Positions 17,453 through 26,355 of a stretch of DNA of 64,000 nt are shown here, piece by piece; positions within the stretch are counted from its first letter, which is position 1; each line of letters opens with the position of its first letter. Position numbers and translations under genes: made by a program. Location: assembly GCF_036010505.1 (NCBI RefSeq), contig NZ_CP108569.1, forward strand, positions 4,072,001-4,136,000. The letters run 5' to 3'. The notes beneath the pieces are model-generated. The model was not told the origin of the DNA and did not search any database. It saw only the letters and a program-made list of their open reading frames with translations. The DNA is from Streptomyces sp. NBC_01197. GTDB lineage: Bacteria; Actinomycetota; Actinomycetes; Streptomycetales; Streptomycetaceae.

Positions 17453-17875
17453 CCGTCGCTCGTCGACTGGGTCTGGGGGGAGCGCCCGCCCGCCGACGCG
17501 GCGAACGCCCTGCACCGCTTGGTGTCCGGGCTGCGGAAGGCACTGCCGTACGGGGCGATCGAGAGGCACCGGGACGGCTTCCGGCTGACGGCGCAGCCCG
17601 ACGCCGTCGACGCCTGGTCGTCCGGCTCGACGGGTTGCGCCTGGTGGGCCGACCAGAACGTGTATCGGCACACGCATGGCAGCAAACACTTCCACCACCC
17701 GATCGTCGGCCCGCTCACCCTCAATTACGAGTCCCTCACCCTGCCCGCCGACCCAGACCAGCGGCTGAGTGTCTACACCGTCGAGGCAGGCACCAGCTCC
17801 GAAGAGGCGCTTCGGCTACTGGCCACGTGGATACGGCAGCCCGAGCCCTCGAAGGGGCAGCACGCAGAGCATTAG
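17453..17875 (+). pseudogene. chimeric remnant: SARP/AfsR DNA-binding piece joined to MmyB-like C-terminal domain
   Basis: The open frame reads VDWVWGERPPADAANALHR, typical of an AfsR/SARP winged helix without its first strand or start codon. After AVDA, near 17610, it switches to CAWWADQNVYRHTHG and FHHPIVGPLTLNYE, typical of the ligand domain of MmyB-like XRE regulators. Neither half is complete and no ribosome site is seen. The frame stays open across the joint. It looks like a fusion of two regulator fragments left by deletion; expression is doubtful. Confidence 0.6.
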
Positions 17876-17959
17876 AGGCCCGCCGGTCCGCGGGAAGCGG
17901 TCGGCCGCAGTGGCCGCGTCCCATGAGCCGGGATGGGCGTTGTGCCACACCGGCAAAGG

Positions 17960-18436
17960 TCAAAACTCAAGCTCGCCGTGTCGCTCGCCGACCTTGCGCA
18001 CGTGTGAAGTCGTTGCCGTGACGGGCCGCCCCTTCTGGTCCAGAACGTGGAAGCGGGGCATTTCGCGTCCGTCGCGGTCGGTCAGAACGGAGTGGTCCTC
18101 GCCGGGAGCGAAGGCGTGGTCTTCCCCCCACTGCCTGAGCGCGACAATGACGGTGAACAATTCCCGCCCGGCGTCGCTGAGTTGGTACGTGTACCGCTTG
18201 GCTCCCGGGGGCGCGCTCGTAACGAGGATGCCGTGCGCGGTGAGCTTCCGTAGCCGGTCGCTGAGGATGTTGCGGGCGACGCCGAGGCGGCTCAGGAAGT
18301 CGGTGAACGACGTCGCGCCGTCCATGGCGTCACGGACGATGAGCAGGCTCCACCGGTCGCCCACGAGGTCGACCGTGCGCGCGACCGGGCACGTCGGGTC
18401 GGTCCACTTCTGATCGGTTGGCACCGCGTCCGTCAT
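17960..18436 (-). CDS. HxlR-family regulator
   Basis: A 158-aa HxlR-type winged-helix protein. The core (about residues 15-105) includes LVGDRWSLLIVRDAM and LGVARNILSDRL, with the family Cys at TCPVAR. GGAGGAG precedes ATG 18436 by 4 nt. It is divergent from an MFS exporter gene with an inverted repeat in the gap, so it most likely controls that transporter. Confidence 0.9.
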   Translation of the reverse strand: MTDAVPTDQKWTDPTCPVARTVDLVGDRWSLLIVRDAMDGATSFTDFLSRLGVARNILSDRLRKLTAHGILVTSAPPGAKRYTYQLSDAGRELFTVIVALRQWGEDHAFAPGEDHSVLTDRDGREMPRFHVLDQKGRPVTATTSHVRKVGERHGELEF

Positions 18437-18453
18437 CGGACTCCTCCGGTATC

Positions 18454-18508
18454 GGTTGCAGATCAAAACCATTATGCCTTACGCTCAAAACGGTTTCACA
18501 TCGCAACC
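18454..18508. promoter_or_regulatory. inverted repeat in the HxlR/MFS divergent promoter
   Basis: GGTTGC..AAAACC (18454-18470) and GGTTT..GCAACC (18492-18508) form two inverted 17-bp arms matching at 11 of 17 positions, with both ends conserved. The array is centred between the two divergent starts and is a likely HxlR operator. Confidence 0.45.
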
Positions 18509-18549
18509 AATCAATAGGTCGACTGATCGGCCAATGGGGGTGGGCAGAG

Positions 18550-19824
18550 ATGTCGTCGACGATCACAAGCGGTCAGCGTTTCGTCCTGGCGTCGGTGTGC
18601 GCGGTGGCGGTGTCCACGATCTACGCGATCCAGCCGGTGCTGGAGGCTGCGGGCAGCGATCTCGGGCTGGCCGGGTCAACGCTGGGTTGGCTGGTCGCTG
18701 TCGGCCAACTCGGTTATTTCGCTGGGCTCGTGCTGCTGGTGCCGCTCGGGGATGTCCTCAACCGGCGCACGCTGATCGTCGGGCATCTGATGCTCACCGG
18801 CGCAGGTGCGACGATCACGTCTCTCGCACCCAGCGGAGTGGTCGCCGGGGTCGGCCTGGCGGTCGCGGGCCTGTTCGCGGTGGTTGTGCAGATCACGGTG
18901 GCCTACGTCGCGGCCACCTCACCGGAAGGCGAGCGCGGCCGCAACATCGGCACGGTCACCTCGGGGGTGGTGCTCGGGATCCTCGCCGTCCGCGTGCTCG
19001 CGGGCGTGCTGGGTGAAAGCGTCGGCTGGCGGGCCGTCTACGCCGTACTTGCCGTCCTCTGCATCGCTCTCGCCCTGGTCGCGCAGGTGGCCCTGTACTC
19101 CGACGCGCGACCCGCGCGAGCCCGCTACCGGGACGCCCTCGCCACCGCGGGGCGTCTCGTCGTCACCGACCGGCTCTTCCTCAGCCGGGGGCTGATCGCT
19201 TTCTTCCTGTTCGCGTCCTTCGGCACCCTGTGGAGCGGGCTTGCTCTGCCGTTGGGGGCCGCACCCTGGCATTTCGGCACGACGGCCGTCGGGCTGTTCG
19301 GTCTGGCCGGCCTCGTCGGCGCCGTGGCCGCCTCGCGCGCGGGCGCCTGGGCCGACGCGGGGCGTGCCCGGGCCGTCACCGGCTGGTCGCTGGCGCTCCT
19401 GGCCGCGTCCTGGGCGCTCACCACGCGGACGACACCGACCCTGTGGCTGCTCATCACGGGCGTCGTACTGCTGGACTTCGCGGTCCAGGCCGTGCACGTG
19501 AGCAATCAGCACCTCCTCACCGCCGCGCACCCCGAACGCTCCAGCAGCGTCATCGGCGCCTACATGGCCTTCTACTCACTCGGCTCCGCCCTCGGCGCCA
19601 CCACTACGACATGGGCGTACACCGCCGCGGGGTGGTGGGCGTCCTGCCTGCTCGGCGCGGCTTACGCCGTCGCCGCGCTGGCCGTGTGGACACTCGCACG
19701 GCGCGCTACGGCTTCGCTTCTCGTGGACCCGGTCCCGGAGCCGCCCTCGCCCTCGCCCCCGCCGCCGCCCCCGGCCTCGGCTTCGGCTTCGGCTTCGGCT
19801 TCGGCTTCGCAGAAGCTTGCGTGA
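18550..19824 (+). CDS. MFS transporter
   Basis: A 424-aa major facilitator with about twelve membrane helices. The loop LGDVLNRRTLIVGH after helix 2 is the MFS motif A region. A putative exporter of a small compound. The C-terminal cytoplasmic tail is low-complexity (Pro-rich, then an Ala-Ser run encoded by a 6-bp repeat near 19779-19808). Divergent from the HxlR regulator. Confidence 0.87.
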   Translation: MSSTITSGQRFVLASVCAVAVSTIYAIQPVLEAAGSDLGLAGSTLGWLVAVGQLGYFAGLVLLVPLGDVLNRRTLIVGHLMLTGAGATITSLAPSGVVAGVGLAVAGLFAVVVQITVAYVAATSPEGERGRNIGTVTSGVVLGILAVRVLAGVLGESVGWRAVYAVLAVLCIALALVAQVALYSDARPARARYRDALATAGRLVVTDRLFLSRGLIAFFLFASFGTLWSGLALPLGAAPWHFGTTAVGLFGLAGLVGAVAASRAGAWADAGRARAVTGWSLALLAASWALTTRTTPTLWLLITGVVLLDFAVQAVHVSNQHLLTAAHPERSSSVIGAYMAFYSLGSALGATTTTWAYTAAGWWASCLLGAAYAVAALAVWTLARRATASLLVDPVPEPPSPSPPPPPPASASASASASASQKLA

Positions 19825-19905
19825 CGCCGTAGTCCCGTCCGTACCCCCGACGCGTACGCCCCCGGGCCTCCGCTCCGCAGAAGTCGGCCGTATCCCGGCC
19901 CTCTC

Positions 19906-21018
19906 TCAGCCGGAGTGAAGGACCCGGAAACGACCGGGTTCCGCCGGATCTCGATCAACGACTTGGACCGGCGCCCAAGCCCACTGCCACACGCTGATGC
20001 CCGGCGGGCGGGAGAACTGGATCTGTCCGCGGGTGCCTTCGATCGCGACGCGCGGCCAGTCTGCCGCAGTTCGTGCCCGGTCCGCGCCGTGCGAACGCAG
20101 TACATCGGCGAGGACGGCGACCGTGTCGTAGCCCTCGAAGGCGACGAAGGAGGGCGCTTCGCCCAGCTGTTCGCGGAGGGCCGTACCGACGCGTGCACCG
20201 AGTGGGCCGGCGCGCTCGGGCAGGTAGCGCAGGAACGGGATCGAGGCGCCCTCGTCGCCCAGCGCCGTCGCCCATTCGTTGAACTCCGGTTGCCCGGCCG
20301 GAGCACCGATCATGACCCCGGCGAGGCGCTGGTCGCGGCGGACGGACTTGACGATCGACACGGCCGGCTCCGGGTGGCCGACCAGAAGGAGGAGGGCTGT
20401 CGCGCGCTGGTCGACGAGTGCGTCGCACACGGCCGCGGGGGTGAGCGCGCCCATGTCGAGTTCGGTGACGGTGCCGCCGCGAGGAGCGAGGTAGTCCCGC
20501 AGAATGCGGGTCCCGGACGCCCAGTAGACGCTCGGCTGGGCTGCCACGGCGATTCGGCTGTGGCCCGCGCCGAGGAGGAAGTCCGCGTAGATCTGCCAGC
20601 CATGGGACTGCGCAGGGGCGATGCGTGCGACCCATTCCGTCGGCTGGTCGGTGAGCGTGTCGAGAACCGCTGACGAGCAGAGGAACGGCAGGCAGAGGGC
20701 GTCGGCCCTGGCGGCAGCGGCGCGAGCGACGACGCTGTGATACTCCCCGGCCACGGCAGCCACGCCCAGACGAGCCAACTCATCAACGGCAGCCGCGGCC
20801 TTCTGCGGATCAGCCGCGGTGTCCCGGACCACCAGTTCCAGTGGCGTTCCGGCGATCCCGCCGGCGTCATTGACTTCGCGAACGCCCAGCTGCAGTCCGG
20901 CGAGCAAGTGCCGGCCTGCCTCGGCCCAGCCGGGCCGAGTCAGCGGAACGAGAACGCCGATCCGGATGGCCGGGGCGTCAGTTGGCCCTGACTCAAAGTC
21001 GGAAGGTGGGGTACTCAT
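19906..21018 (-). CDS. branched-chain amino acid type substrate-binding protein without signal peptide
   Basis: A 370-aa periplasmic-binding-fold protein (type 1, Leu/Ile/Val-binding-like), with RIGVLVPLTRPG near the start and a C-terminal FEGYDTVAVLADVL segment. No export signal or lipobox is visible from the start MSTPPSDF, and the upstream in-frame extension is Arg-rich rather than hydrophobic. There are no ABC permease or ATPase genes nearby. It may be a cytosolic sensor-like protein or an orphan whose signal was lost. Confidence 0.75.
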   Translation of the reverse strand: MSTPPSDFESGPTDAPAIRIGVLVPLTRPGWAEAGRHLLAGLQLGVREVNDAGGIAGTPLELVVRDTAADPQKAAAAVDELARLGVAAVAGEYHSVVARAAAARADALCLPFLCSSAVLDTLTDQPTEWVARIAPAQSHGWQIYADFLLGAGHSRIAVAAQPSVYWASGTRILRDYLAPRGGTVTELDMGALTPAAVCDALVDQRATALLLLVGHPEPAVSIVKSVRRDQRLAGVMIGAPAGQPEFNEWATALGDEGASIPFLRYLPERAGPLGARVGTALREQLGEAPSFVAFEGYDTVAVLADVLRSHGADRARTAADWPRVAIEGTRGQIQFSRPPGISVWQWAWAPVQVVDRDPAEPGRFRVLHSG

Positions 21019-21294
21019 GTGCTGGCGTCTCCTGTGTGACGATGCGGCGGCAACTTGTCCGGATCCCAGACGGTCAAGGCCCCGTAGTACGCGTTCATCC
21101 CATCGCGTCTCACCGTGGCGGCCGCACCTGGGTGACCATGCCGGACATTGCATCCACCACCATCGCCGACAGGCAACCGATTATTTGTTCACTGAACCGC
21201 CGGGACAAGCGCACGGTGACGGGCACCTTTCCCGCTCGACCGCGGGCAGTTGCCTTCTGGGCCGGCGAGCAGGGCGCGGGCGTCACCAAGCCCC

Positions 21295-21819
21295 TCAACT
21301 CTTGACGGCCTTCGCGATCTGCAAGGCGGCCTGGGCGGGCGTGAGGTGCGTGGTGTCGACGACCTCGGCCTCGTTGTGCAGCCATGTGCGGGCCGCCTCG
21401 GCGTAGGGCTCAAGGTACTGGAGGCGGAACGTGGAGTTGGGGCCGACAACAGTGTCGCCTGCGATGCGCCCGCGCAGGGTGTCCTGGTCGGCGTGGAGGA
21501 CAAAGTGCCGTACTGGAATGGCATGTTGGGCGAGGCCCGTGCTGATCTCGCGCCAGTACTGCTCGACCAGGACAGTCATGGGCATCACCAGGGTGCCGCC
21601 GGTGTAGTCGAGTACGCGCCAGGCGGTCTCGACGACCAGCTGCCGCCATGGCGGCCAGTGCTGGAAGTTGTCAGCCCACGGAAGCCCCGGTGTGATGTCC
21701 ATGAGCGTTTCGCCGACCTTCTCGGCGTCGAACACCCGTGAATCCGGGAGGAGCCGCTGCACGAGCGCACTGGTCGTCGTCTTGCCTGCGCCGTGGGTGC
21801 CGTTGAGCCATACGATCAT
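21295..21819 (-). CDS. TmrB-like P-loop ATPase
   Basis: A 174-aa P-loop protein with Walker A GTHGAGKTT at the N terminus (MIVWLNG start), similar to the TmrB family. In Bacillus TmrB confers tunicamycin resistance by binding the drug at the membrane. Actinobacterial homologues are often annotated simply as AAA family or kinase. Whether this one binds an antibiotic is unknown. It stands alone, convergent with nothing; the divergent neighbour is an epoxide hydrolase gene. Confidence 0.75.
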   Translation of the reverse strand: MIVWLNGTHGAGKTTTSALVQRLLPDSRVFDAEKVGETLMDITPGLPWADNFQHWPPWRQLVVETAWRVLDYTGGTLVMPMTVLVEQYWREISTGLAQHAIPVRHFVLHADQDTLRGRIAGDTVVGPNSTFRLQYLEPYAEAARTWLHNEAEVVDTTHLTPAQAALQIAKAVKS

Positions 21820-22041
21820 TGTGCTGACGCTAGCGGCGTGCGGACCGCGTGTCGGTGCCGATCACGTCACAGAACGGCGCGGCAGAAACCCGGTACGGCT
21901 TCGGCGTCCTGGCCGGAGAACATCGGAACGTGTGAGGCAGGCCACCCGGAACGGTCGCCCGGAACCGTCGCCCCACATCGCTTTGCCGAACCGGCAACGA
22001 GACTCGTACCGCCGCGCCGCTACTCGCATGATGGGGGACCG

Positions 22042-22061
22042 GACTTGCCGTACGGCAAGTC
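22042..22061. promoter_or_regulatory. perfect 20-bp palindrome before the epoxide hydrolase gene
   Basis: GACTTGCCGTACGGCAAGTC is fully self-complementary and ends 18 bp before the start codon, overlapping the likely promoter. It has the form of a TetR-family operator. No TetR gene is adjacent; the nearest in the window is at 12642. Confidence 0.6.
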
Positions 22062-22079
22062 GAGAAACTTGGAGGGTTC

Positions 22080-23060
22080 ATGTCGCAGCAGGCCACGGAA
22101 GTCACGCACCGGTTGGTGTCCTCGCCCGCTGGCCGGATCCACTTGGTGGAGCAGGGCACCGGGCCGCTGGTGCTGCTCGTGCACGGGTTCCCGGAATCCT
22201 GGTACTCCTGGCGCCACCAGCTGCCGGCCCTGGCCGCGGCCGGGTACCGCGCGGCCGCGATCGATGTCCGCGGCTACGGCCGCTCCTCCAAGCCCGGCGA
22301 CCCCGAGGCGTACCGGATGCTGGAGCTGGTGGAGGACAACGCCGCCGTGGTGCACGCCCTGGGTGAGCAGTCCGCGGTGATCGTCGGCCACGACTGGGGG
22401 TCGCCCATCGCCGCCAACTCCGCCCTGGTCAGGCCGGACGTCTTCCGCGCGGTGGGGATGCTCAGTGTTCCGTACGCCCCGCGCGGCGGGCCGCGGCCCA
22501 GCGAGGTTTTCGCGAAGGTGGGCGGGGACGACGAGTTCTACGTCTCCTACTTCCAGGAGCCCGGCCGGGCCGAGGCCGAGATCGAGTCCGACGTGCGCGG
22601 CTGGCTCGCGGGCCTCTACGCCGCCCTGACCCCCGGAACCATGCCCGCGTCCGACGCGCCCGACCCGCACTTCGTCAGCCGGGGCGGGAGAATGCGCGAC
22701 CGTTTCCCCGCCGGCCGACTGCCCGGCTGGCTCAGTGAAGGCGATCTGGACGTCTTCGCCGGGGAGTTCGAGCGGACCGGCATGAGCGGGGCGCTCAACC
22801 GCTACCGGAACATGGACCGGGACTGGGAAGATCTCGCCGACTTCGACGGCGCCCCCATCACCCAGCCGTCCCTGTTCGTCGGTGGCGGCCAGGACGCCTC
22901 CACCATGTGGATGGCCGATGCGATCAAGGCCTACCCCACCACTCTGCCCGGCCTGGTCTCCTCCCGGATCCTCGACGACTGCGGCCACTGGATCCAGCAA
23001 GAGCGCCCCGCCGAGATCAACGCGCTCCTGACCGACTGGCTCGCCTCCCTGCCCGCCTGA
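22080..23060 (+). CDS. alpha/beta hydrolase, epoxide hydrolase type
   Basis: A 326-aa alpha/beta hydrolase. The oxyanion motif HGFPESWYSWR, the nucleophile Asp in VGHDWGSP and a late His in DDCGHWIQQE fit soluble epoxide hydrolases, which open epoxides to diols. GGAGGG lies 3-4 nt before the ATG. The 20-bp palindrome upstream suggests substrate-inducible control. Confidence 0.88.
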   Translation: MSQQATEVTHRLVSSPAGRIHLVEQGTGPLVLLVHGFPESWYSWRHQLPALAAAGYRAAAIDVRGYGRSSKPGDPEAYRMLELVEDNAAVVHALGEQSAVIVGHDWGSPIAANSALVRPDVFRAVGMLSVPYAPRGGPRPSEVFAKVGGDDEFYVSYFQEPGRAEAEIESDVRGWLAGLYAALTPGTMPASDAPDPHFVSRGGRMRDRFPAGRLPGWLSEGDLDVFAGEFERTGMSGALNRYRNMDRDWEDLADFDGAPITQPSLFVGGGQDASTMWMADAIKAYPTTLPGLVSSRILDDCGHWIQQERPAEINALLTDWLASLPA

Positions 23061-23212
23061 AGCCTCTCCGGAAACCGGGGCGGGCCGGCCGAAGCGCGGC
23101 GTCTTGAAGCCCGCCAGAAAAATTCCGCGATGGGATGTCGAGAACCGGCGCGTGGCTCCGTCCCTGGAGTGAACGCGGCCACAATGGGCCGTACCGCACC
23201 GAGGAGAAGATG

Positions 23213-23620
23213 ATGGCCAAGTACCTGCTGCTCAAGCACTACCGGGGCGCGCCGGCGGCGGTCAACGACGTGCCGATGGACCAGTGGGAGCCGGAGGAGG
23301 TGTCGGCCCACATGCAGTACATGCGTGACTTCGCCGCCCGGCTTGAGGGCACCGGCGAGTTCGTCGACGGTCAGGCGCTCTCCCCGGAGGGCACGTTTGT
23401 CCGCTACGACGGCGAGGGGCGGCCGCCGGTCACCGACGGCCCGTTCGCGGAGACCAAGGACCTGATCGCCGGCTGGATGGTGATCGACGTCGAGACCTAC
23501 GAGCGCGCGATCGAGTTGGCCGGCGAGTTGTCCGCTGCTCCGGGCGCGGGTGGGAAGCCGATCCACGAGTGGCTTGAGGTGCGCCCGTTCTACGGCGAGC
23601 AGCCCACGACCACCGAGTGA
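23213..23620 (+). CDS. YCII/DGPF-domain protein
   Basis: A 135-aa YCII-related protein carrying the DGPF signature in VTDGPFAETKDL. Such proteins are linked to ECF42 sigma factor genes, exactly the arrangement here: its stop overlaps the sigma gene start. GAGGAGAAG precedes ATG 23210 and ATG 23213; the second is better spaced. Its function in the ECF42 circuit is unclear. Confidence 0.85.
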   Translation: MAKYLLLKHYRGAPAAVNDVPMDQWEPEEVSAHMQYMRDFAARLEGTGEFVDGQALSPEGTFVRYDGEGRPPVTDGPFAETKDLIAGWMVIDVETYERAIELAGELSAAPGAGGKPIHEWLEVRPFYGEQPTTTE

Positions 23621-24786
23621 ACGAGTCGCTGCTCCGGGAGCTGGTGCCCGCGGTGATCGGTGTTCTTGTCCGTCGCGGAGCCGACTTCGCGGCGGCCGAG
23701 GACGCCGTGCAGGAGGCCCTGGTCGAGGCGGTGCGCGGGTGGCCGGACGACCCAGGCTCTTCGAGCGAGGGACACCCCGTGCGGGACCCGAAGGGCTGGC
23801 TGGTCACGGTGGCCTGGCGCAAATTCCTCGACGCGGTCCGCGCCGATACCTCCCGGCGGCGGCGAGAGGAGGTGGTCGAGGCCGAGCCCCTGCCCGGCCC
23901 CGGTGAGGCGGTGGACGACACGCTTCAGCTGTACTTTCTGTGCGCGCACCCGTCCCTGACACCGGCCTCGGCCGTCGCGCTCACACTGCGCGCGGTCGGC
24001 GGTCTGACCACGCGGCAGATCGCTCGGGCCTACCTTGTGCCGGAGGCGACCATGGCGCAGAGGATCAGCAGGGCCAAGCGGACCGTCTCCGGCGTCCGGT
24101 TCGAACAGCCCGGTGACGTCGCCACGGTGCTGCGCGTGCTCTACCTGGTCTTCAACGAGGGCTACTCCGGCGATGTCGACCTCGCCGCCGAGGCGATCCG
24201 GCTCACTCGCCAACTCGCGGCCAGGACCAGCCAGGAGGAGGTCGCGGGCCTGCTGGCGCTCATGCTGCTCCACCACGCACGGCGCCCGGCACGGACCGGC
24301 CCGGACAGCAGGCTCGTGCCGCTCGCCGAGCAGGACCGCAGCCTGTGGAACACCCAACTGATCACCGAGGGCGTCGAGATGCTCCAGGCCGCCCTCGCCC
24401 GCGACCGCCTGGGCGAATTCCAGGCGCAGGCGGCCATCGCCGCGCTCCACGCCGACGCCCAGGCGGCCGAGGAAACCGACTGGGTGCAGATCGTCGAGTG
24501 GTACGACGAACTGGTGCGCCTCACCGACAGCCCAGTGGCCCGCCTCAACCGCGCCGTCGCGGTAGGCGAGGCCGACGGCCCGCGGGCCGGCCTGGCCGCG
24601 CTGGTGGGGCTCGACCCCTCCCTGCCCCGGCACACTGCCGTCGCGGCATACCTGCACGAGCGTGATGGTGATCGAGTGACCGCAGCCCGGCTCTACGCCC
24701 AAGCGGCCCGATCAGCGCCCAACGTCCCCGAACGCGACCATCTGACGCGACAGGCCGCCCGGCTCAACGCGCAACTGCGCAGGTGA
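23617..24786 (+). CDS. ECF42-type RNA polymerase sigma factor
   Basis: A 389-aa ECF sigma factor, much longer than the usual 180-200 aa. Region 2 is in residues about 10-75 and region 4 around TRQIARAYLVPEATMAQRIS. A C-terminal helical TPR-like extension of about 200 residues follows, which defines ECF42. The GTG start overlaps the DGPF gene stop (GTGA). No anti-sigma gene is present; the C-terminal domain is thought to do the signalling in this group. Confidence 0.9.
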   Translation: MNESLLRELVPAVIGVLVRRGADFAAAEDAVQEALVEAVRGWPDDPGSSSEGHPVRDPKGWLVTVAWRKFLDAVRADTSRRRREEVVEAEPLPGPGEAVDDTLQLYFLCAHPSLTPASAVALTLRAVGGLTTRQIARAYLVPEATMAQRISRAKRTVSGVRFEQPGDVATVLRVLYLVFNEGYSGDVDLAAEAIRLTRQLAARTSQEEVAGLLALMLLHHARRPARTGPDSRLVPLAEQDRSLWNTQLITEGVEMLQAALARDRLGEFQAQAAIAALHADAQAAEETDWVQIVEWYDELVRLTDSPVARLNRAVAVGEADGPRAGLAALVGLDPSLPRHTAVAAYLHERDGDRVTAARLYAQAARSAPNVPERDHLTRQAARLNAQLRR

Positions 24787-24860
24787 GCGGCGAACTGTCG
24801 GGGAAGCCGACTGGGGAACCGCTCGCGGCGGCGACGGGACAGACAGGAGTGGCATGACAC

Positions 24861-24888
24861 ACTTTTGCAAGCGCCTGCTTGCAAAAGT
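24861..24888. promoter_or_regulatory. perfect inverted repeat upstream of the XRE gene
   Basis: ACTTTTGCAAGC (24861-24872) and GCTTGCAAAAGT (24877-24888) are exact complements with a 4-bp centre. This lies 27 bp before ATG 24915 in unusually AT-rich sequence and is a strong candidate operator, most simply for the XRE protein itself. Confidence 0.6.
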
Positions 24889-24914
24889 TAGCGACATGAG
24901 TGCAGCATGGCCGT

Positions 24915-25412
24915 ATGGCATCACTCAACGTCGGCAATCTCGGTGAGTACCTGCGCGAGCAGCGGCGCACCGCGCAGCTCTCCCTGCGCCAGCTTGCTGA
25001 CGCGGCCGGGGTGTCGAATCCGTATCTGAGTCAGATCGAGCGCGGCCTGCGTAAGCCCAGCGCGGACATTCTCCAGCAGCTGGCGAAGGCGCTGCGGATC
25101 TCCGCGGAGACCCTGTACGTCCAGGCCGGGATCCTTGATGAGCGGGAGCGGGACGAGCTGGAGACGCGCGCCGTCATTCTGGCCGACCCCTCCATATCCG
25201 AGCGCCAGAAGCAGGTGCTGCTCCAGATCTACGACTCGTTCCGCAAGGAGAACGGGCTCGAACCGGATGCGGCCCGCACGGCGGACACCGGCCTGGCGGA
25301 CGGCAGTGATGCCGCGCAGCCGCCACAGCGCGCAGCGCACGAAGAACACGAAGCGCACAGAGAAGTACGCGAAGAAGTACGCAAACCACGCGACGACCAC
25401 GAACAGAACTGA
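24915..25412 (+). CDS. XRE-family regulator upstream of hbhA-like gene
   Basis: A 165-aa protein with an N-terminal Cro/C1 helix-turn-helix (about residues 8-65, LSLRQLADAAGVSNPYLSQI) and a charged tail ending in EVREEVRKPRDDHEQN. In mycobacteria an XRE gene (Rv0474) precedes hbhA (Rv0475); here an HBHA-like gene follows after 18 bp. A perfect inverted repeat upstream suggests self-regulation. The start could also be a GTG 15 nt earlier. Confidence 0.85.
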   Translation: MASLNVGNLGEYLREQRRTAQLSLRQLADAAGVSNPYLSQIERGLRKPSADILQQLAKALRISAETLYVQAGILDERERDELETRAVILADPSISERQKQVLLQIYDSFRKENGLEPDAARTADTGLADGSDAAQPPQRAAHEEHEAHREVREEVRKPRDDHEQN

Positions 25413-25430
25413 TCCGGGAGGACCACAGTC

Positions 25431-26186
25431 ATGGCCATCACCGATGACCTGCGTAAGACCCTCACCGACCCGACCCCCCTCTACTTCGCGGCCGGCACGG
25501 CCGACCTCGCCATGCAGCAGGCCAAGAAGGTGCCCGGGCTGCTGGAGAAGTTCCAGGCCGAGGCGCCCGCGCGTATCGACGCGGTGCGCAACACCGACCC
25601 CAAGGACGTCCAGGACCGCGTGACCACGCAGGCGAAGGAGGCGCAGGCCACCGTCACCGCGAAGGTCAATGAGGTCATCGGGGCGTTCGACACCGACCTG
25701 AAGAAGCTGGGCGAGACCGCGCAGGACCTGGCGCTGCGCAGTGTGGGCGTGGCCGCGGAGTACGCGGTCCGGGCCCGTGAGACGTACGAGAAGGTCGCCG
25801 AGCGGGGCGAGCAGTCCGTACGGCAGTGGCGTGGCGAGGCCGCCGACGACATCGTCGTGTTCGGCACCGTCGTCGAACCGGATGCCCCGGCCAGGTCGAA
25901 GTCAGGGACCAAGGCGGCGGGCAAGGCCACGCCCAAGTCCAGGACCGAGACCAAGGCCGCGCCGAAGCCGGGAGCGAGGAGCGAGCCGGCCAGGGCCGAG
26001 TCACGTATCGCTCAGCCCCGGACCGGGGCCAAGCCCGCGTCCTCGTCCTCGGCCGCCCCTTCGCCCGCGCCGGCGACTGCCCCGAAGTCCGAGGTGAAGG
26101 CCGAGGCCAAGCCCGCCGCGGCCCGGAAGAGCGCCGCCCCCCGCGGCACGACGGCGAAGAAGAACACGCCGCCGGCCGGGAAGTAG
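25431..26186 (+). CDS. heparin-binding-hemagglutinin-like helical protein with Lys/Ala-rich tail
   Basis: A 251-aa protein. Residues about 1-140 are predicted helical with heptad-like DLKKLGETAQDL patterns, and residues about 155-251 form a Lys/Ala/Pro-rich tail (KSEVKAEAKPAAARKS). This architecture, size and position after an XRE gene match mycobacterial HbhA, whose Lys-rich tail binds heparan sulfate and DNA. No signal peptide, as in HbhA. In a soil organism the role is more likely envelope or lipid related. Confidence 0.72.
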   Translation: MAITDDLRKTLTDPTPLYFAAGTADLAMQQAKKVPGLLEKFQAEAPARIDAVRNTDPKDVQDRVTTQAKEAQATVTAKVNEVIGAFDTDLKKLGETAQDLALRSVGVAAEYAVRARETYEKVAERGEQSVRQWRGEAADDIVVFGTVVEPDAPARSKSGTKAAGKATPKSRTETKAAPKPGARSEPARAESRIAQPRTGAKPASSSSAAPSPAPATAPKSEVKAEAKPAAARKSAAPRGTTAKKNTPPAGK

Positions 26187-26228
26187 GACCCCGGGCGACC
26201 TGGGGAAGCAGGCGTCCGTTTCGCTCCG

Positions 26229-26300
26229 GAGGGATTCGGAGGGATTCGGACGGATTCGGATAGGTCGGGCCGGGCCGGGCACCTCCTGGGTGCCCGGCCC
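26229..26300 (+). terminator. 10-bp tandem repeat followed by a terminator hairpin
   Basis: Three 10-bp repeats of GAGGGATTCG type (26229-26258) are followed by the hairpin GGGCCGGGCACC / GGTGCCCGGCCC (26272-26283 and 26289-26300, 5-nt loop) after the HBHA-like gene. Confidence 0.6.
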
Positions 26301-26355
26301 GTTCTCCCGGTAGCTTGGCCGTGTTGATGGCCGGTCGAACAGGCGGTGTTGCACA

